Shown: positions 1-7,311 of the stretch, piece after piece
How positions within the stretch are numbered: the first letter of the stretch is position 1
Layout: every line of letters begins with the position of its first letter
NCBI GenBank assembly: GCA_023388035.1
Contig: JAEWGY010000028.1
Location: forward strand, 1 to 11,212
Reading direction: 5' to 3'
Source: Bacillota bacterium
Lineage (GTDB): Bacteria > Bacillota_I > Bacilli_A > Erysipelotrichales > Erysipelotrichaceae
DNA length: 11,212 bases
Notes under the pieces: generated by a model
Told to the model about the DNA's origin: nothing
Database searches by the model: none
What the model saw: only the letters and a program-made list of their open reading frames with translations
Position numbers and translations under genes: made by a program

Positions 1-680
1 AAGGTGTTCTAACAACCAAGATTAGAAATGTTGAAGCAGTAGCTAAAAATCTTAATAAACAGGCTAAGGAAGAAAATGATGATGATTTATTATTGATTTC
101 TTATGCATATTCAGCTATGGAAGAAAATGCTAGAGGAGGTGTAGTTGTTACTGCGCCAACATTAGGTTCTTGTGGTATTATTGCAGCACTTGTTTATCAT
201 CTTATAATAGATAAAAAAGTAGCTAAAGAAAGAATAATCGATTGTCTTGCGGTTGCGGGATTATTTGGTAATCTGATTAAGAAAAACGCCTCTATCTCAG
301 GTGCAATAGGTGGCTGTCAGGCTGAAATTGGTTCAGCCACTGCAATGGCTGCTGCTTTTTATGCGAAATATCTTGATCTTAAACTTGAAACAATTGAATA
401 TGCTGCAGAAGTAGGAGTTGAACATTCCTTAGGTTTAACCTGTGATCCAGTAAAGGGCTATGTTATTATCCCTTGCATCGAAAGAAATGGAGTAGGTATT
501 ATTAAAGCTTTAAATGCAGTTAAGATTGCTAAAAATGTTCACTTATTTAAAAATAATACGGTTAGTTTTGATGAAGTTGTTAAAACTATGGACTATATCG
601 GTAAGCATATGGTGTATGAACTTAAGGAAACTTCCCTAGGTGGTTTATCGAAATTTGTCTGCTGCGATGATAATGCTTAA
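1..680 (+). CDS. sdaA: L-serine dehydratase (Fe-S dependent), 3' part of gene
   Basis: Deaminates L-serine to pyruvate and ammonia in the cytoplasm using a [4Fe-4S] cluster. The frame is open from the window edge (codons from position 3), so the gene is 5'-truncated by the window; the TTG at 93 is internal, not a start. About 226 residues of the alpha (catalytic) domain are visible. Family motifs in order: EENARGG..VTAPT, AIGGCQAEIGSATAM, EHSLGLTCDPV, IPCIERN and the tail KETSLGGLSKFVCC. The cysteines in GGCQAE, LTCDPV and IPCIERN match the conserved cluster-region cysteines. The C-terminal Cys pair resembles the tail cysteine that caps the cluster in single-chain (E. coli/Legionella-type) enzymes, so I infer a fused beta-alpha protein rather than a separate SdaAA subunit; the missing N-terminus would settle this. 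The gene stops at TAA 678-680, with no neighbour in the same operon downstream. Confidence 0.93.
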   Translation, partial: GVLTTKIRNVEAVAKNLNKQAKEENDDDLLLISYAYSAMEENARGGVVVTAPTLGSCGIIAALVYHLIIDKKVAKERIIDCLAVAGLFGNLIKKNASISGAIGGCQAEIGSATAMAAAFYAKYLDLKLETIEYAAEVGVEHSLGLTCDPVKGYVIIPCIERNGVGIIKALNAVKIAKNVHLFKNNTVSFDEVVKTMDYIGKHMVYELKETSLGGLSKFVCCDDNA

Positions 681-706
681 ATGCAATTATATTCAAAATG
701 ATATTT

Positions 707-730
707 ATATATGCAATTTATTGCATATAT
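707..730. repeat. Perfect inverted repeat, 10-bp arms, 4-nt loop
   Basis: Arms at 707-716 and 721-730 pair perfectly around the loop TTTA; the core is ATGCAA/TTGCAT. It ends 4 bp before the -35 box of the promoter at 735-763. No T-run follows on either strand, so it is a poor intrinsic terminator for the serine dehydratase gene. An operator or a simple 3'-end stem are both possible. Confidence 0.5.
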
Positions 731-734
731 TATC

Positions 735-763
735 TTGACTTATTTAAGTGAAAGTTTTATTAT
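735..763 (+). promoter_or_regulatory. Predicted sigma-A promoter, intergenic
   Basis: TTGACT at 735-740, a 17-bp spacer, and TATTAT at 758-763: near-consensus boxes with ideal spacing. Expected start of transcription is about 770. No gene begins nearby; the transcript would run into the terminator at 841-877, so the promoter points to a short untranslated RNA or a regulated leader. Confidence 0.6.
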
Positions 764-769
764 TTAAGT

Positions 770-873
770 ATCGATGCAAATAGTTTCACATTCATTTAAA
801 AAGTAAACCATATTGAATATTTGAATCGATCTGCTTAACGAAGCACCTAGTATTTACTAGGTGCTTTATTATT
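770..873 (+). ncRNA. Candidate small structured RNA or attenuator leader upstream of smc
   Basis: This stretch lies between a near-consensus promoter and an intrinsic terminator, giving a predicted RNA of about 100 nt. It folds: ATCGAT at 770-775 pairs with ATCGAT at 825-830, then a G776/A824 mismatch, then CAAATA at 777-782 pairs with TATTTG at 818-823. Inside this, GTTT-C-AC (783-789) can pair with GTAAAC (803-808), closing a 13-nt loop. I recognise no known family: it lacks the SRP RNA, T-box, purine and c-di-GMP core motifs. It could be an independent sRNA, or a leader whose read-through feeds smc. Confidence 0.4.
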
Positions 874-877
874 TTTG
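841..877 (+). terminator. Intrinsic terminator
   Basis: An 11-bp perfect stem (841-851 with 856-866, core GCACCTAGT/ACTAGGTGC), loop ATTT, then a T-rich tract to 877. It ends the predicted small RNA and any read-through from the serine dehydratase gene, before the smc promoter. Confidence 0.85.
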
Positions 878-898
878 ATTTTAAAAAATATTCGATTT

Positions 899-907
899 TG
901 TTATAAT
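899..907 (+). promoter_or_regulatory. Predicted extended -10 promoter of smc
   Basis: TG-T-TATAAT: the TG of an extended -10 element at 899-900 and a perfect TATAAT at 902-907. The best -35-like box (TTGATT, 875-880) is 21 bp away, too far, which fits an extended -10 promoter. The -10 box ends only 8 bp before the smc ATG, so transcription should start at or within a few bases of the start codon. Confidence 0.6.
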
Positions 908-915
908 ATTATAGT

Positions 916-3843
916 ATGTATCTTAAAAGAATTGAGATTAATGGATTTAAATCTTTTGCTGATAAAGTAATTATTAATTTTGATGATCCAATTACTGGAA
1001 TTGTTGGTCCTAATGGCTGCGGTAAGTCGAATATCAGTGACGCGATTAGATGGGTATTAGGTGAGCAGAGTGTAAAATCATTAAGGGGCGAAAAGATGTC
1101 TGATGTTATCTTTCAGGGTTCCTTTAAAAGAAAGTCATTAAACATGGCGGAAGTTTCCTTGGTTTTCGATAATGAAAGTGGCTTTCTAAAGTATGACAGT
1201 GATGAAGTTGAGATTACGAGAAGAATTTATAATGATGAAAATGATGCTGAATATTTAATAAATCGTAAAAGAGTAAGATTAAAGGATATTCAGAATTTAA
1301 TTTTAGATACGGGTTTTGGTAAGGATTCATTAAGTATTATAACGCAAGGTAGTGTAAATAGTTTCGCAGAGGCGAAGGCTTATGATCGTAGATTGATTTT
1401 TGAAGAAGCAGCAGGGGTTTTAAAGTATAAAAAGAATAAAAACGAGTCTATTAATAAGCTTGCTAGAACGAAAGAAAATCTCGATCGAGTTGAAGATATT
1501 TTAAATGAACTTGAAAAACAAGTGATTCCTCTTAAAAAACAAGCTGAGAAAGCAAGGATTTATAAAGCGAAGAAAGAGGAATTAGAAGCGATTGAAATAA
1601 GTTATATCGTAAATGAAATTATTAAATTAAATGATAAGAAAGATAATTTAGATAAAACAATTTTTGACTTAGAAACTAATAAAGCAGTAATCGAAACGGC
1701 TATTTCCGTTAATGAGAATGAAAGTGAAGAAATTAAAGAAAAACTTAAGGAATTAGATTTAAGTATTAATTCCAAACAGGATAAGTTAATGGATGTTATG
1801 TCTAAGATTGGAACTCTAGAAAATCGAAGGGTTGAAATTGATCAAAAAAGAAAATATCTAATTCAAAATAATAGTGAAGATAGTGAACGTAAGCTTAAAG
1901 AATTATTAAATGAAGCAAAATTAGAATATGAAGATCGTTTAAATCGAAAAAAGGAAGCTGATAGTAAACTTAAATTAGCTAATGAAAAATTAGAAAGATT
2001 AACTATTGATTTCACTGATAAGCAAATAATTAAAAATGAATTAAACTTATTCATTAATAGATTAAATACTAGAGTAGAGGTATTAAAGAATATCATTAAT
2101 GATCCACTTGCTAATTCCAGTTATGCCATAAAATCAATTTATTCAAATAAATCTTCTTTAAGTGGCATAGTGGGAATAGTGGGGGAGCTTTTAAGTGCGA
2201 ATGAAGGTTATGGTGAAGCTTTAAAAGCAGCTATTTCAGCTAGTACTTATCATATTGTTACGATAAATGATAATGATGCAAGAAGGGCTATTGAATTTCT
2301 TAAGCGCAATAAAAGTGGTCGTGCAACCTTTTTACCATTAAATGTTTTAAAACCAGTATATATTAATGAAGATGATTTATTAATTGCTAGAAATAGTGAA
2401 GGTTTTAAAGGGATTCTTAGTGAATTTGTTAAACTTGATGATAAGTATTTGAATCTAAGATATAGTTTATTAGATGGTACCTTAGTTTTTGATAATTTAG
2501 ATAATGCTAATGCATATGCGAAAATAATCAATCATCGTCAGCGCATTGTAACCCTTGATGGTGATATTTTAAATCGCGGTGGTAGTATGAGTGGTGGTAA
2601 AACTAAAAATGAAACTTCTATTTTTACCGCTAAGGATGAACTTAATCAGACAATTAAATCCTTAAATGATTATAAAGAGAAAGAAAGTATTAATAATCAT
2701 AAAATAAATAAACTTTTAGAAGAAAAAAATAATCGAGAAGATGATATCTATAATATTCGTATTCAAATTGCCCAGCTTGAACCTTTAATTGAGGTTAAAA
2801 AAGCTAAATATGAAAAAATCTTAGCTGATATTAAAGCTTTAGATATTAGTTTAGATGATAATGATGATAGTTATGAAGATAATTTTATCAATAAACTTAA
2901 TGATTTATATAAGGAAAAAGATGAATTAAGTAATCTAATTAAGAATAAAAGGGAACAGAAGATTAAATTCGATCATGAACATAATCGTTTAGCTCAAAAA
3001 TTACGTACTATGAGACAGGATTTAAGTTCTTTTAATGATAAACAACATGTTATTATTGAGTCTAAAACTAGAATTGCCGTACAACTTGATAATCATTTAC
3101 AAAGATTAGCTAGTGATTATAAATTAACTTTTGAATTTGCTAAAGAACATTACGCAACCAATATCGAAAATGATTTAAGTTTAAAGGTTGCATCATTAAG
3201 AGCTGATATTGAAAGATTAGGCAATATCAATATGGAAGCACCAGATGAATTTGAAAAAATAAGTGAACGTTATGACTTTACTAAAAAGAGTTATGATGAA
3301 TTAATTAAATCAAGGAATAAATTATTAAATACCATTAATGAGATGGATCAAAAAATGAAAGAAGAATTTCTAGCCACTATTAATGCTATTAATAAGGAAT
3401 TGCCAAATACCTTCGCTAGATTATTTTCAGGAGGTAGCGCTAAATTAACCTTTGAAGATCCAGATGATATTTTAAATTCAGGAATTGATATTGATGTTAA
3501 ACCACCAGGTAAGGCAGTAAAATCAATAAGATTATTTTCTGGTGGTGAAAAAACCTTAATCGCTATTTCGGTATTATTTACCATTCTTAAAGTTAAAAAA
3601 GTTCCTTTAGTAATTTTCGATGAAGTAGAAGCAGCACTTGATCAAGCTAATGTTGAAAAGCTAGCAACTTATGTTCGTGATTTTTCAAAGAAAACACAAT
3701 TTATTATTATTACACACCGTTCTGGAACGATGTCTAATTGTGATACTTTATATGGTGTTACGATGCAAAATTTAGGTGTTTCACGTCTTTTAAAGGTAAA
3801 GTTAGTGGATGCTATTTCTTTAGCAAGTAAGGAGTCTGAATAA
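916..3843 (+). CDS. smc: Chromosome segregation ATPase SMC (short-armed)
   Basis: SMC dimers with ScpA/ScpB compact and segregate the chromosome by ATP-driven loop extrusion. Seen: N-terminal head with GFKSFAD and Walker A GPNGCGKS (31-38), first coiled-coil arm about 170-395, globular hinge about 414-560 (from SGIVGIVGEL to GGSMSGG), second arm about 565-815, and C-terminal head with signature LFSGGEKTL (873-881), Walker B VPLVIFDEVEAALD (896-909) and the switch histidine in IITH. It is 975 residues, against 1186 in Bacillus subtilis; the loss is spread over both arms, like mycoplasma P115. The start is fixed by homology (MYLKRIEINGFKSFAD) and an in-frame TAA just upstream. There is no Shine-Dalgarno sequence. 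rnc, the usual upstream neighbour, is absent. The stop overlaps the ftsY start (TAATG). Confidence 0.97.
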   Translation: MYLKRIEINGFKSFADKVIINFDDPITGIVGPNGCGKSNISDAIRWVLGEQSVKSLRGEKMSDVIFQGSFKRKSLNMAEVSLVFDNESGFLKYDSDEVEITRRIYNDENDAEYLINRKRVRLKDIQNLILDTGFGKDSLSIITQGSVNSFAEAKAYDRRLIFEEAAGVLKYKKNKNESINKLARTKENLDRVEDILNELEKQVIPLKKQAEKARIYKAKKEELEAIEISYIVNEIIKLNDKKDNLDKTIFDLETNKAVIETAISVNENESEEIKEKLKELDLSINSKQDKLMDVMSKIGTLENRRVEIDQKRKYLIQNNSEDSERKLKELLNEAKLEYEDRLNRKKEADSKLKLANEKLERLTIDFTDKQIIKNELNLFINRLNTRVEVLKNIINDPLANSSYAIKSIYSNKSSLSGIVGIVGELLSANEGYGEALKAAISASTYHIVTINDNDARRAIEFLKRNKSGRATFLPLNVLKPVYINEDDLLIARNSEGFKGILSEFVKLDDKYLNLRYSLLDGTLVFDNLDNANAYAKIINHRQRIVTLDGDILNRGGSMSGGKTKNETSIFTAKDELNQTIKSLNDYKEKESINNHKINKLLEEKNNREDDIYNIRIQIAQLEPLIEVKKAKYEKILADIKALDISLDDNDDSYEDNFINKLNDLYKEKDELSNLIKNKREQKIKFDHEHNRLAQKLRTMRQDLSSFNDKQHVIIESKTRIAVQLDNHLQRLASDYKLTFEFAKEHYATNIENDLSLKVASLRADIERLGNINMEAPDEFEKISERYDFTKKSYDELIKSRNKLLNTINEMDQKMKEEFLATINAINKELPNTFARLFSGGSAKLTFEDPDDILNSGIDIDVKPPGKAVKSIRLFSGGEKTLIAISVLFTILKVKKVPLVIFDEVEAALDQANVEKLATYVRDFSKKTQFIIITHRSGTMSNCDTLYGVTMQNLGVSRLLKVKLVDAISLASKESE

Positions 3844-4811
3844 TGGGTATTTTTGATTTTATTAAAGAAAAGATTGGTTTAAATAGTAAAAAAGATAAGT
3901 ATTTAAGTGGTTTTAGTGCAACAAATCAAAAGATTGATGCTAAATTAAAGAAAATTTATGATATGTCTTTAGAAGATAAAGATAGTTTCCTAGAAGAGTT
4001 AATGATCACTTTACTTGAAGCGGATATCGGCTATGAAACTGCAGAAAAAATCTGTGATTTATTTTATGCTAAAACTAAAGAACAAAAATTTCTTAGTTCA
4101 AGAGATTTAAAATATTTACTCTATGATAGTTTTTATGAAATATATGGTGATAAAGAAGTTAGAGATTTAAATTTTAACACTAGTGGTCCTACAGTTATTC
4201 TAATGGTTGGTGTTAATGGATCAGGTAAAACCACAAGCAGCGCTAAACTTGCTAATTTATTTAAGGAGCAGGGTAAAAAAGTCGCTTTAGCTGCTGCTGA
4301 TACTTTTAGAGCCGGTGCTATTGAACAGTTAAAACGCTGGGGTGAAAGATTAGAAATCCCCGTTATAGAAGGTAGTGATAATGAGGATCCAAGTTCGGTT
4401 TTAGTAAGAGCATCACGCTATGCTAAAGAAAATAATATTGATATCTTAATCTGTGATAGTGCTGGAAGACTTCAAAATAAAGTTAATTTAATGAATGAAT
4501 TAGCTAAAATGAATAAGGTCTTAAATAAGGAAATACCAAATGCACCACATGAAACCTTTTTAGTTCTTGATGCTAATACTGGTCAAAATGGTTTATCACA
4601 AGCTAAACTGTTTAATGAAGTAACCAATCTTACATCAATCATTCTAACAAAAATGGATGGAACTTCTAAAGGTGGTATAATAATTGCAGTAAAGGATCTT
4701 ACTAAAATACCAGTACGTTATATCGGTCTTGGTGAAGGGGTGGATGATTTAGAGGAATTCTATTTAGAATTATACTTATATTCAATTTTAGGTGAACTAT
4801 ATAATGATTGA
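3843..4811 (+). CDS. ftsY: Signal recognition particle receptor FtsY
   Basis: SRP GTPase that docks ribosome-SRP complexes at the membrane for co-translational insertion of membrane proteins. Seen in 322 residues: a short N-terminal region and helical N domain (about 20-110), then the NG GTPase domain with G1 GVNGSGKTT (123-131), G2 DTFRAG (153-158), G3 DSAGR (205-209; the family usually has DTAGR), G4 TKMDG (269-273) followed by TSKGG, and G5 GLGEG (295-299). There is no long acidic A domain, as is common in Gram-positive and mollicute FtsY. The start ATG overlaps the smc stop by one base, with AAGGAG 8 bp upstream, so translation is probably coupled. The tail after GVDDLEEF (LELYLYSILGELYND) is unusual, and its codons overlap ylxM. 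Confidence 0.97.
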   Translation: MGIFDFIKEKIGLNSKKDKYLSGFSATNQKIDAKLKKIYDMSLEDKDSFLEELMITLLEADIGYETAEKICDLFYAKTKEQKFLSSRDLKYLLYDSFYEIYGDKEVRDLNFNTSGPTVILMVGVNGSGKTTSSAKLANLFKEQGKKVALAAADTFRAGAIEQLKRWGERLEIPVIEGSDNEDPSSVLVRASRYAKENNIDILICDSAGRLQNKVNLMNELAKMNKVLNKEIPNAPHETFLVLDANTGQNGLSQAKLFNEVTNLTSIILTKMDGTSKGGIIIAVKDLTKIPVRYIGLGEGVDDLEEFYLELYLYSILGELYND

Positions 4812-5118
4812 AGATAAATTGAGAATTACTTTACTTTATGATTTTTACCAAAATTTACTTACCTTAAAACAACAACAGATTCTAACCATGTATTTTGAAA
4901 ATGATCTAACAATGCAAGAAATCGCAGATAATTTAAACATTAGTAAGGCAGCAGTGAATGATCAAATAAAAAGAAGTGCAAAGATTTTAGAGGATTATGA
5001 AAGTAAATTGAATCTAGTTTTAAGGTATAATAAAAGAAAGCAAATATATCAAAAATTATTATTAGTTGATAATGCAGATGTTAAAAAATATGTTAATGAT
5101 TTAATAGAAAGCGAGTGA
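4804..5118 (+). CDS. ylxM: YlxM/P13-family SRP-associated HTH protein
   Basis: Small helix-turn-helix protein of the YlxM family, which sits beside ftsY and ffh in many Firmicutes and is associated with SRP function. Seen: LLYDFYQNLLTLKQQQILTMYF, split here as LLYDFYQNLLTLKQQ then ILTMYF, followed by an HTH of sigma-region-4 type (ENDLTMQEIADNLNISKAAV, then DQIKRSAKIL) and a basic helical tail. I choose the ATG at 4804 (104 residues) over the GTG at 4792, because the GTG is part of the likely ribosome site AGGTGA (4790-4795), which lies correctly placed for 4804. The start overlaps the ftsY stop by 8 bp (ATGATTGA). ffh, its usual downstream partner, is not here; ackA follows after 3 bp. Stop is TGA. 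Confidence 0.86.
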   Translation: MIEDKLRITLLYDFYQNLLTLKQQQILTMYFENDLTMQEIADNLNISKAAVNDQIKRSAKILEDYESKLNLVLRYNKRKQIYQKLLLVDNADVKKYVNDLIESE

Positions 5119-5121
5119 ATT

Positions 5122-6315
5122 ATGAAAAAAATTATTTCTGTAAATGCAGGTTCATCATCATTAAAATTTAAACTATTTGAAATGCCTAGTGCAAAGGTAT
5201 TAACCTCAGGTTTAGCTGAGCGTATTGGACTTAATGATGGGATTTTTACCATTAATGTAAATGGTGAAAAAATATCTAAAACCTTAGATATTCCTAATCA
5301 TGATATTGCTGTTAAATTACTATTAGAAGCACTTATTGAACATAAGATCATTAGTGATTTCAGTGAATTAGCTGGAGCAGGTCACCGTGTAGTTCAAGGA
5401 GGATCTTATTTTAATAAGTCAGTTTTAGCTGATGATTACGCAATTTCAAAAGTTGAAGAACTTCAAGAATTAGCACCATTACATAATCCTGCTAATTTAA
5501 GTTGTTATAGAGCCTTCAATAAGGCATTACCTAATGCTAAACATGTATTTGTATTTGATACAGCATTCCATCAAAGTATGACTAGAGAAAGTTATATTTA
5601 TCCAGTTCCTTATGAATGGTATGAAAAATATCAAATCAGAAGATATGGAGCTCATGGAACTAGTCATCAATATGTTGCTTATCGTAGCGCTGAAATCTTA
5701 AATAAAGACATTAATAAATTTAATGTTATTACGCTTCATTTAGGTAATGGAGCTTCAATTACTGCTGTAAAGAATGGTAAATGTATTAATACCTCAATGG
5801 GCTTTACTCCTTTAGGTGGTATTATGATGGGTACTAGAAGTGGTGATTTAGATCCTTCAGTAGTTTTTTACATGGCTAAAAAATTAAATGCTAGCCCTAG
5901 TGATATGGATGTTTATTTAAATAAAAAATCTGGTATGCTAGGAATTTCTGGTATTAGCTCTGATGCTAGAGATATTCAAAAAGCTGTAGATGAAGGTAAT
6001 GAAAGAGCTATTTTAACTCAAGAGATTTATGTAAATCGTGTAATCAATGTTGTTGGTGGTTATTTTGCGCAGCTTGGTAGAGTAGATGCCTTAGTGTTTA
6101 CTGCTGGATTAGGTGAAAATGATACTATCTTAAGAGAAAAGATTTTAGATGGACTTAAGGAAGCCATGGGTCTTGAATTTGATAGAGAACTTAATGCTAA
6201 GACTAGATCAAAAGAACAAATTATTTCAACAGAGAATTCTAAATCAGCAATTTTAATATGTCCAACTGAAGAAGAATTAATGATTGCTAAGGATACATAT
6301 AATTTAATCAAATAA
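5122..6315 (+). CDS. ackA: Acetate kinase
   Basis: Converts acetyl phosphate and ADP to acetate and ATP, a main route to substrate-level ATP in fermenters; in the cytoplasm. The 397 residues are full family length. Catalytic residues can be placed against the Methanosarcina enzyme: N8 (SVNAGSSSLK), R89 (GHRVVQGG), H121 (APLHNP), D146 (FDTAFH), H178 (YGAHGTSH), R239 (MGTRSGDLDPS) and E384 (TEEELMIA). Minor departures from the common motifs are Q92 where His is frequent, and YGAHG where YGFHG is usual; neither removes a catalytic residue. The gene starts 3 bp after the ylxM stop with only a weak ribosome site (GAGTGA), suggesting coupling. Its partner pta is not in the window; pyruvate from the serine dehydratase upstream could feed this route, though the two genes are not in one operon. 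Confidence 0.97.
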   Translation: MKKIISVNAGSSSLKFKLFEMPSAKVLTSGLAERIGLNDGIFTINVNGEKISKTLDIPNHDIAVKLLLEALIEHKIISDFSELAGAGHRVVQGGSYFNKSVLADDYAISKVEELQELAPLHNPANLSCYRAFNKALPNAKHVFVFDTAFHQSMTRESYIYPVPYEWYEKYQIRRYGAHGTSHQYVAYRSAEILNKDINKFNVITLHLGNGASITAVKNGKCINTSMGFTPLGGIMMGTRSGDLDPSVVFYMAKKLNASPSDMDVYLNKKSGMLGISGISSDARDIQKAVDEGNERAILTQEIYVNRVINVVGGYFAQLGRVDALVFTAGLGENDTILREKILDGLKEAMGLEFDRELNAKTRSKEQIISTENSKSAILICPTEEELMIAKDTYNLIK

Positions 6316-6331
6316 TTTGAAAGGAATATCA

Positions 6332-7252
6332 ATGTATAATATTATTTTAGATAAAATTAAAGAATTTGATCAAATTGCTATCTTTAGACACATTCAACCA
6401 GATGGCGATGCTGTTGGTAGTCAATTAGGCTTATATACATGGCTTAAAGATAATTTTCCAGCTAAAGAAATTAAAATAGCTGGCTTTGATACCTTTGATA
6501 TTTATCCTCTTATTGATGGAATAAGTGATGATTTTATCAATAATTCACTAGCAATCGTTTTAGATACAGCAAATAGAGAACGCTGTGATGATGTTCGTTT
6601 TTTAAAAGCGAAATATATTATTAAAATAGATCATCATCCACCATTAGATCAGTATGGTGATGTTAATTTTGTTGATACTATCATGGCTTCAACCTGTGAA
6701 TATCTTGTAACTATACTTAGAACATTTAGTGATTATCCTATAAGTCTAAAGGCAGCAAATTATTTTTATACTGGAATTTTTACTGATACTATTTCCTTTA
6801 AAACAAATAATACTACAGCTAATAGTCTAAGGCAGGCTGCTTATCTAGCTGAGTTAGGAGTAAGACCAGTAGAGATCGCTAGACTAGTTGAAAATATAAG
6901 CTTAAATGATTATGAATTAATAACCAAATTAAGATCTAGATTCATTTATGAAGATGGTATTGCGTACTTAATTATGGATCAAAATGAAATTAAAGAATTA
7001 AATAGTAATGATCACTTTATTCGTAATCAAGTTTCGATGTTAAGACCGATTAGCGAAATTAAGATTTGGGCCTTTATTATTGAAACTAAGGAACATCATT
7101 ATCAAGTTAGTATTAGATCTAAAGAGTTAGCTATAAATCAAATCGCTAATAAGTATGGTGGGGGAGGTCATATGAACGCCTCAGGCATACCTAAGATTAA
7201 AAAGGATGAAATCCCTAACTTACTTAATGAATTTAAAGAATTACTTAAATAA
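6332..7252 (+). CDS. nrnA: DHH-family nanoRNase / pAp phosphatase NrnA
   Basis: Degrades 2-5 nt RNA oligomers to mononucleotides and dephosphorylates 3'-phosphoadenosine 5'-phosphate; Mn-dependent, cytoplasmic. Domains: DHH (1 to about 165) and DHHA1 (about 195-306). Metal and catalytic motifs, numbered from the ATG at 6332: HIQPDGDAVGS with H20, D24 and D26; D78 in VLDTANRE; DHH at 100-102; D152 in YTGIFTDTISF; and C-terminal GGGGHMNASG around H280, which binds the substrate phosphate. I choose ATG 6332 (306 residues) over the upstream TTG 6317, since the TTG is part of the ribosome site GAAAGGA (6319-6325), 6 bp before the ATG. It is the last gene of the smc run, 16 bp after ackA. A c-di-AMP phosphodiesterase (GdpP) is excluded because there are no membrane or PAS/GGDEF domains. 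Confidence 0.92.
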   Translation: MYNIILDKIKEFDQIAIFRHIQPDGDAVGSQLGLYTWLKDNFPAKEIKIAGFDTFDIYPLIDGISDDFINNSLAIVLDTANRERCDDVRFLKAKYIIKIDHHPPLDQYGDVNFVDTIMASTCEYLVTILRTFSDYPISLKAANYFYTGIFTDTISFKTNNTTANSLRQAAYLAELGVRPVEIARLVENISLNDYELITKLRSRFIYEDGIAYLIMDQNEIKELNSNDHFIRNQVSMLRPISEIKIWAFIIETKEHHYQVSIRSKELAINQIANKYGGGGHMNASGIPKIKKDEIPNLLNEFKELLK

Positions 7253-7279
7253 TAAAATTTTATATTGTATTTAATTATA

Positions 7280-7306
7280 TGCTATAATATTAATGTTTAT
7301 AGGAGG
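7280..7306 (+). promoter_or_regulatory. hup promoter and strong ribosome binding site
   Basis: Extended -10 element TG-C-TATAAT (7280-7288), with only a weak -35 candidate 17 bp upstream. A consensus Shine-Dalgarno AGGAGG sits at 7301-7306, 5 bp before the hup ATG. This is the best ribosome site in the window, as expected for an abundant DNA-binding protein. The predicted 5' leader is about 15-17 nt. Confidence 0.65.
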
Positions 7307-7311
7307 AAAAT

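Noticed and set aside
93..680. TTG at 93 as a start codon of a short serine dehydratase protein
   Set aside because: The frame is open upstream to the window edge with sequence that continues the domain, so the gene is cut by the window, not short.
774..806. Ten-codon reading frame (MQIVSHSFKK) beginning 4 bases after the predicted RNA start
   Set aside because: No ribosome site and no amino acid run typical of attenuator peptides. A near-leaderless peptide is conceivable given smc, but the stem structure explains the sequence better.
770..873. Known RNA families (SRP RNA, 6S, tmRNA, T-box, purine or c-di-GMP riboswitch) for the structured stretch
   Set aside because: None of their conserved core motifs is present and the length does not fit the larger ones.
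4804..5118. Mycoplasma genetic code (TGA as Trp)
   Set aside because: ftsY and ylxM end at TGA at the expected family lengths, and conserved Trp codons, as in smc IRWVLGEQ, are TGG.
7252..7263. Palindrome ATAAAATTTTAT after nrnA as a terminator or operator
   Set aside because: No G or C pairs and no loop; expected by chance in DNA this AT-rich, and it lies in the upstream part of the hup promoter.
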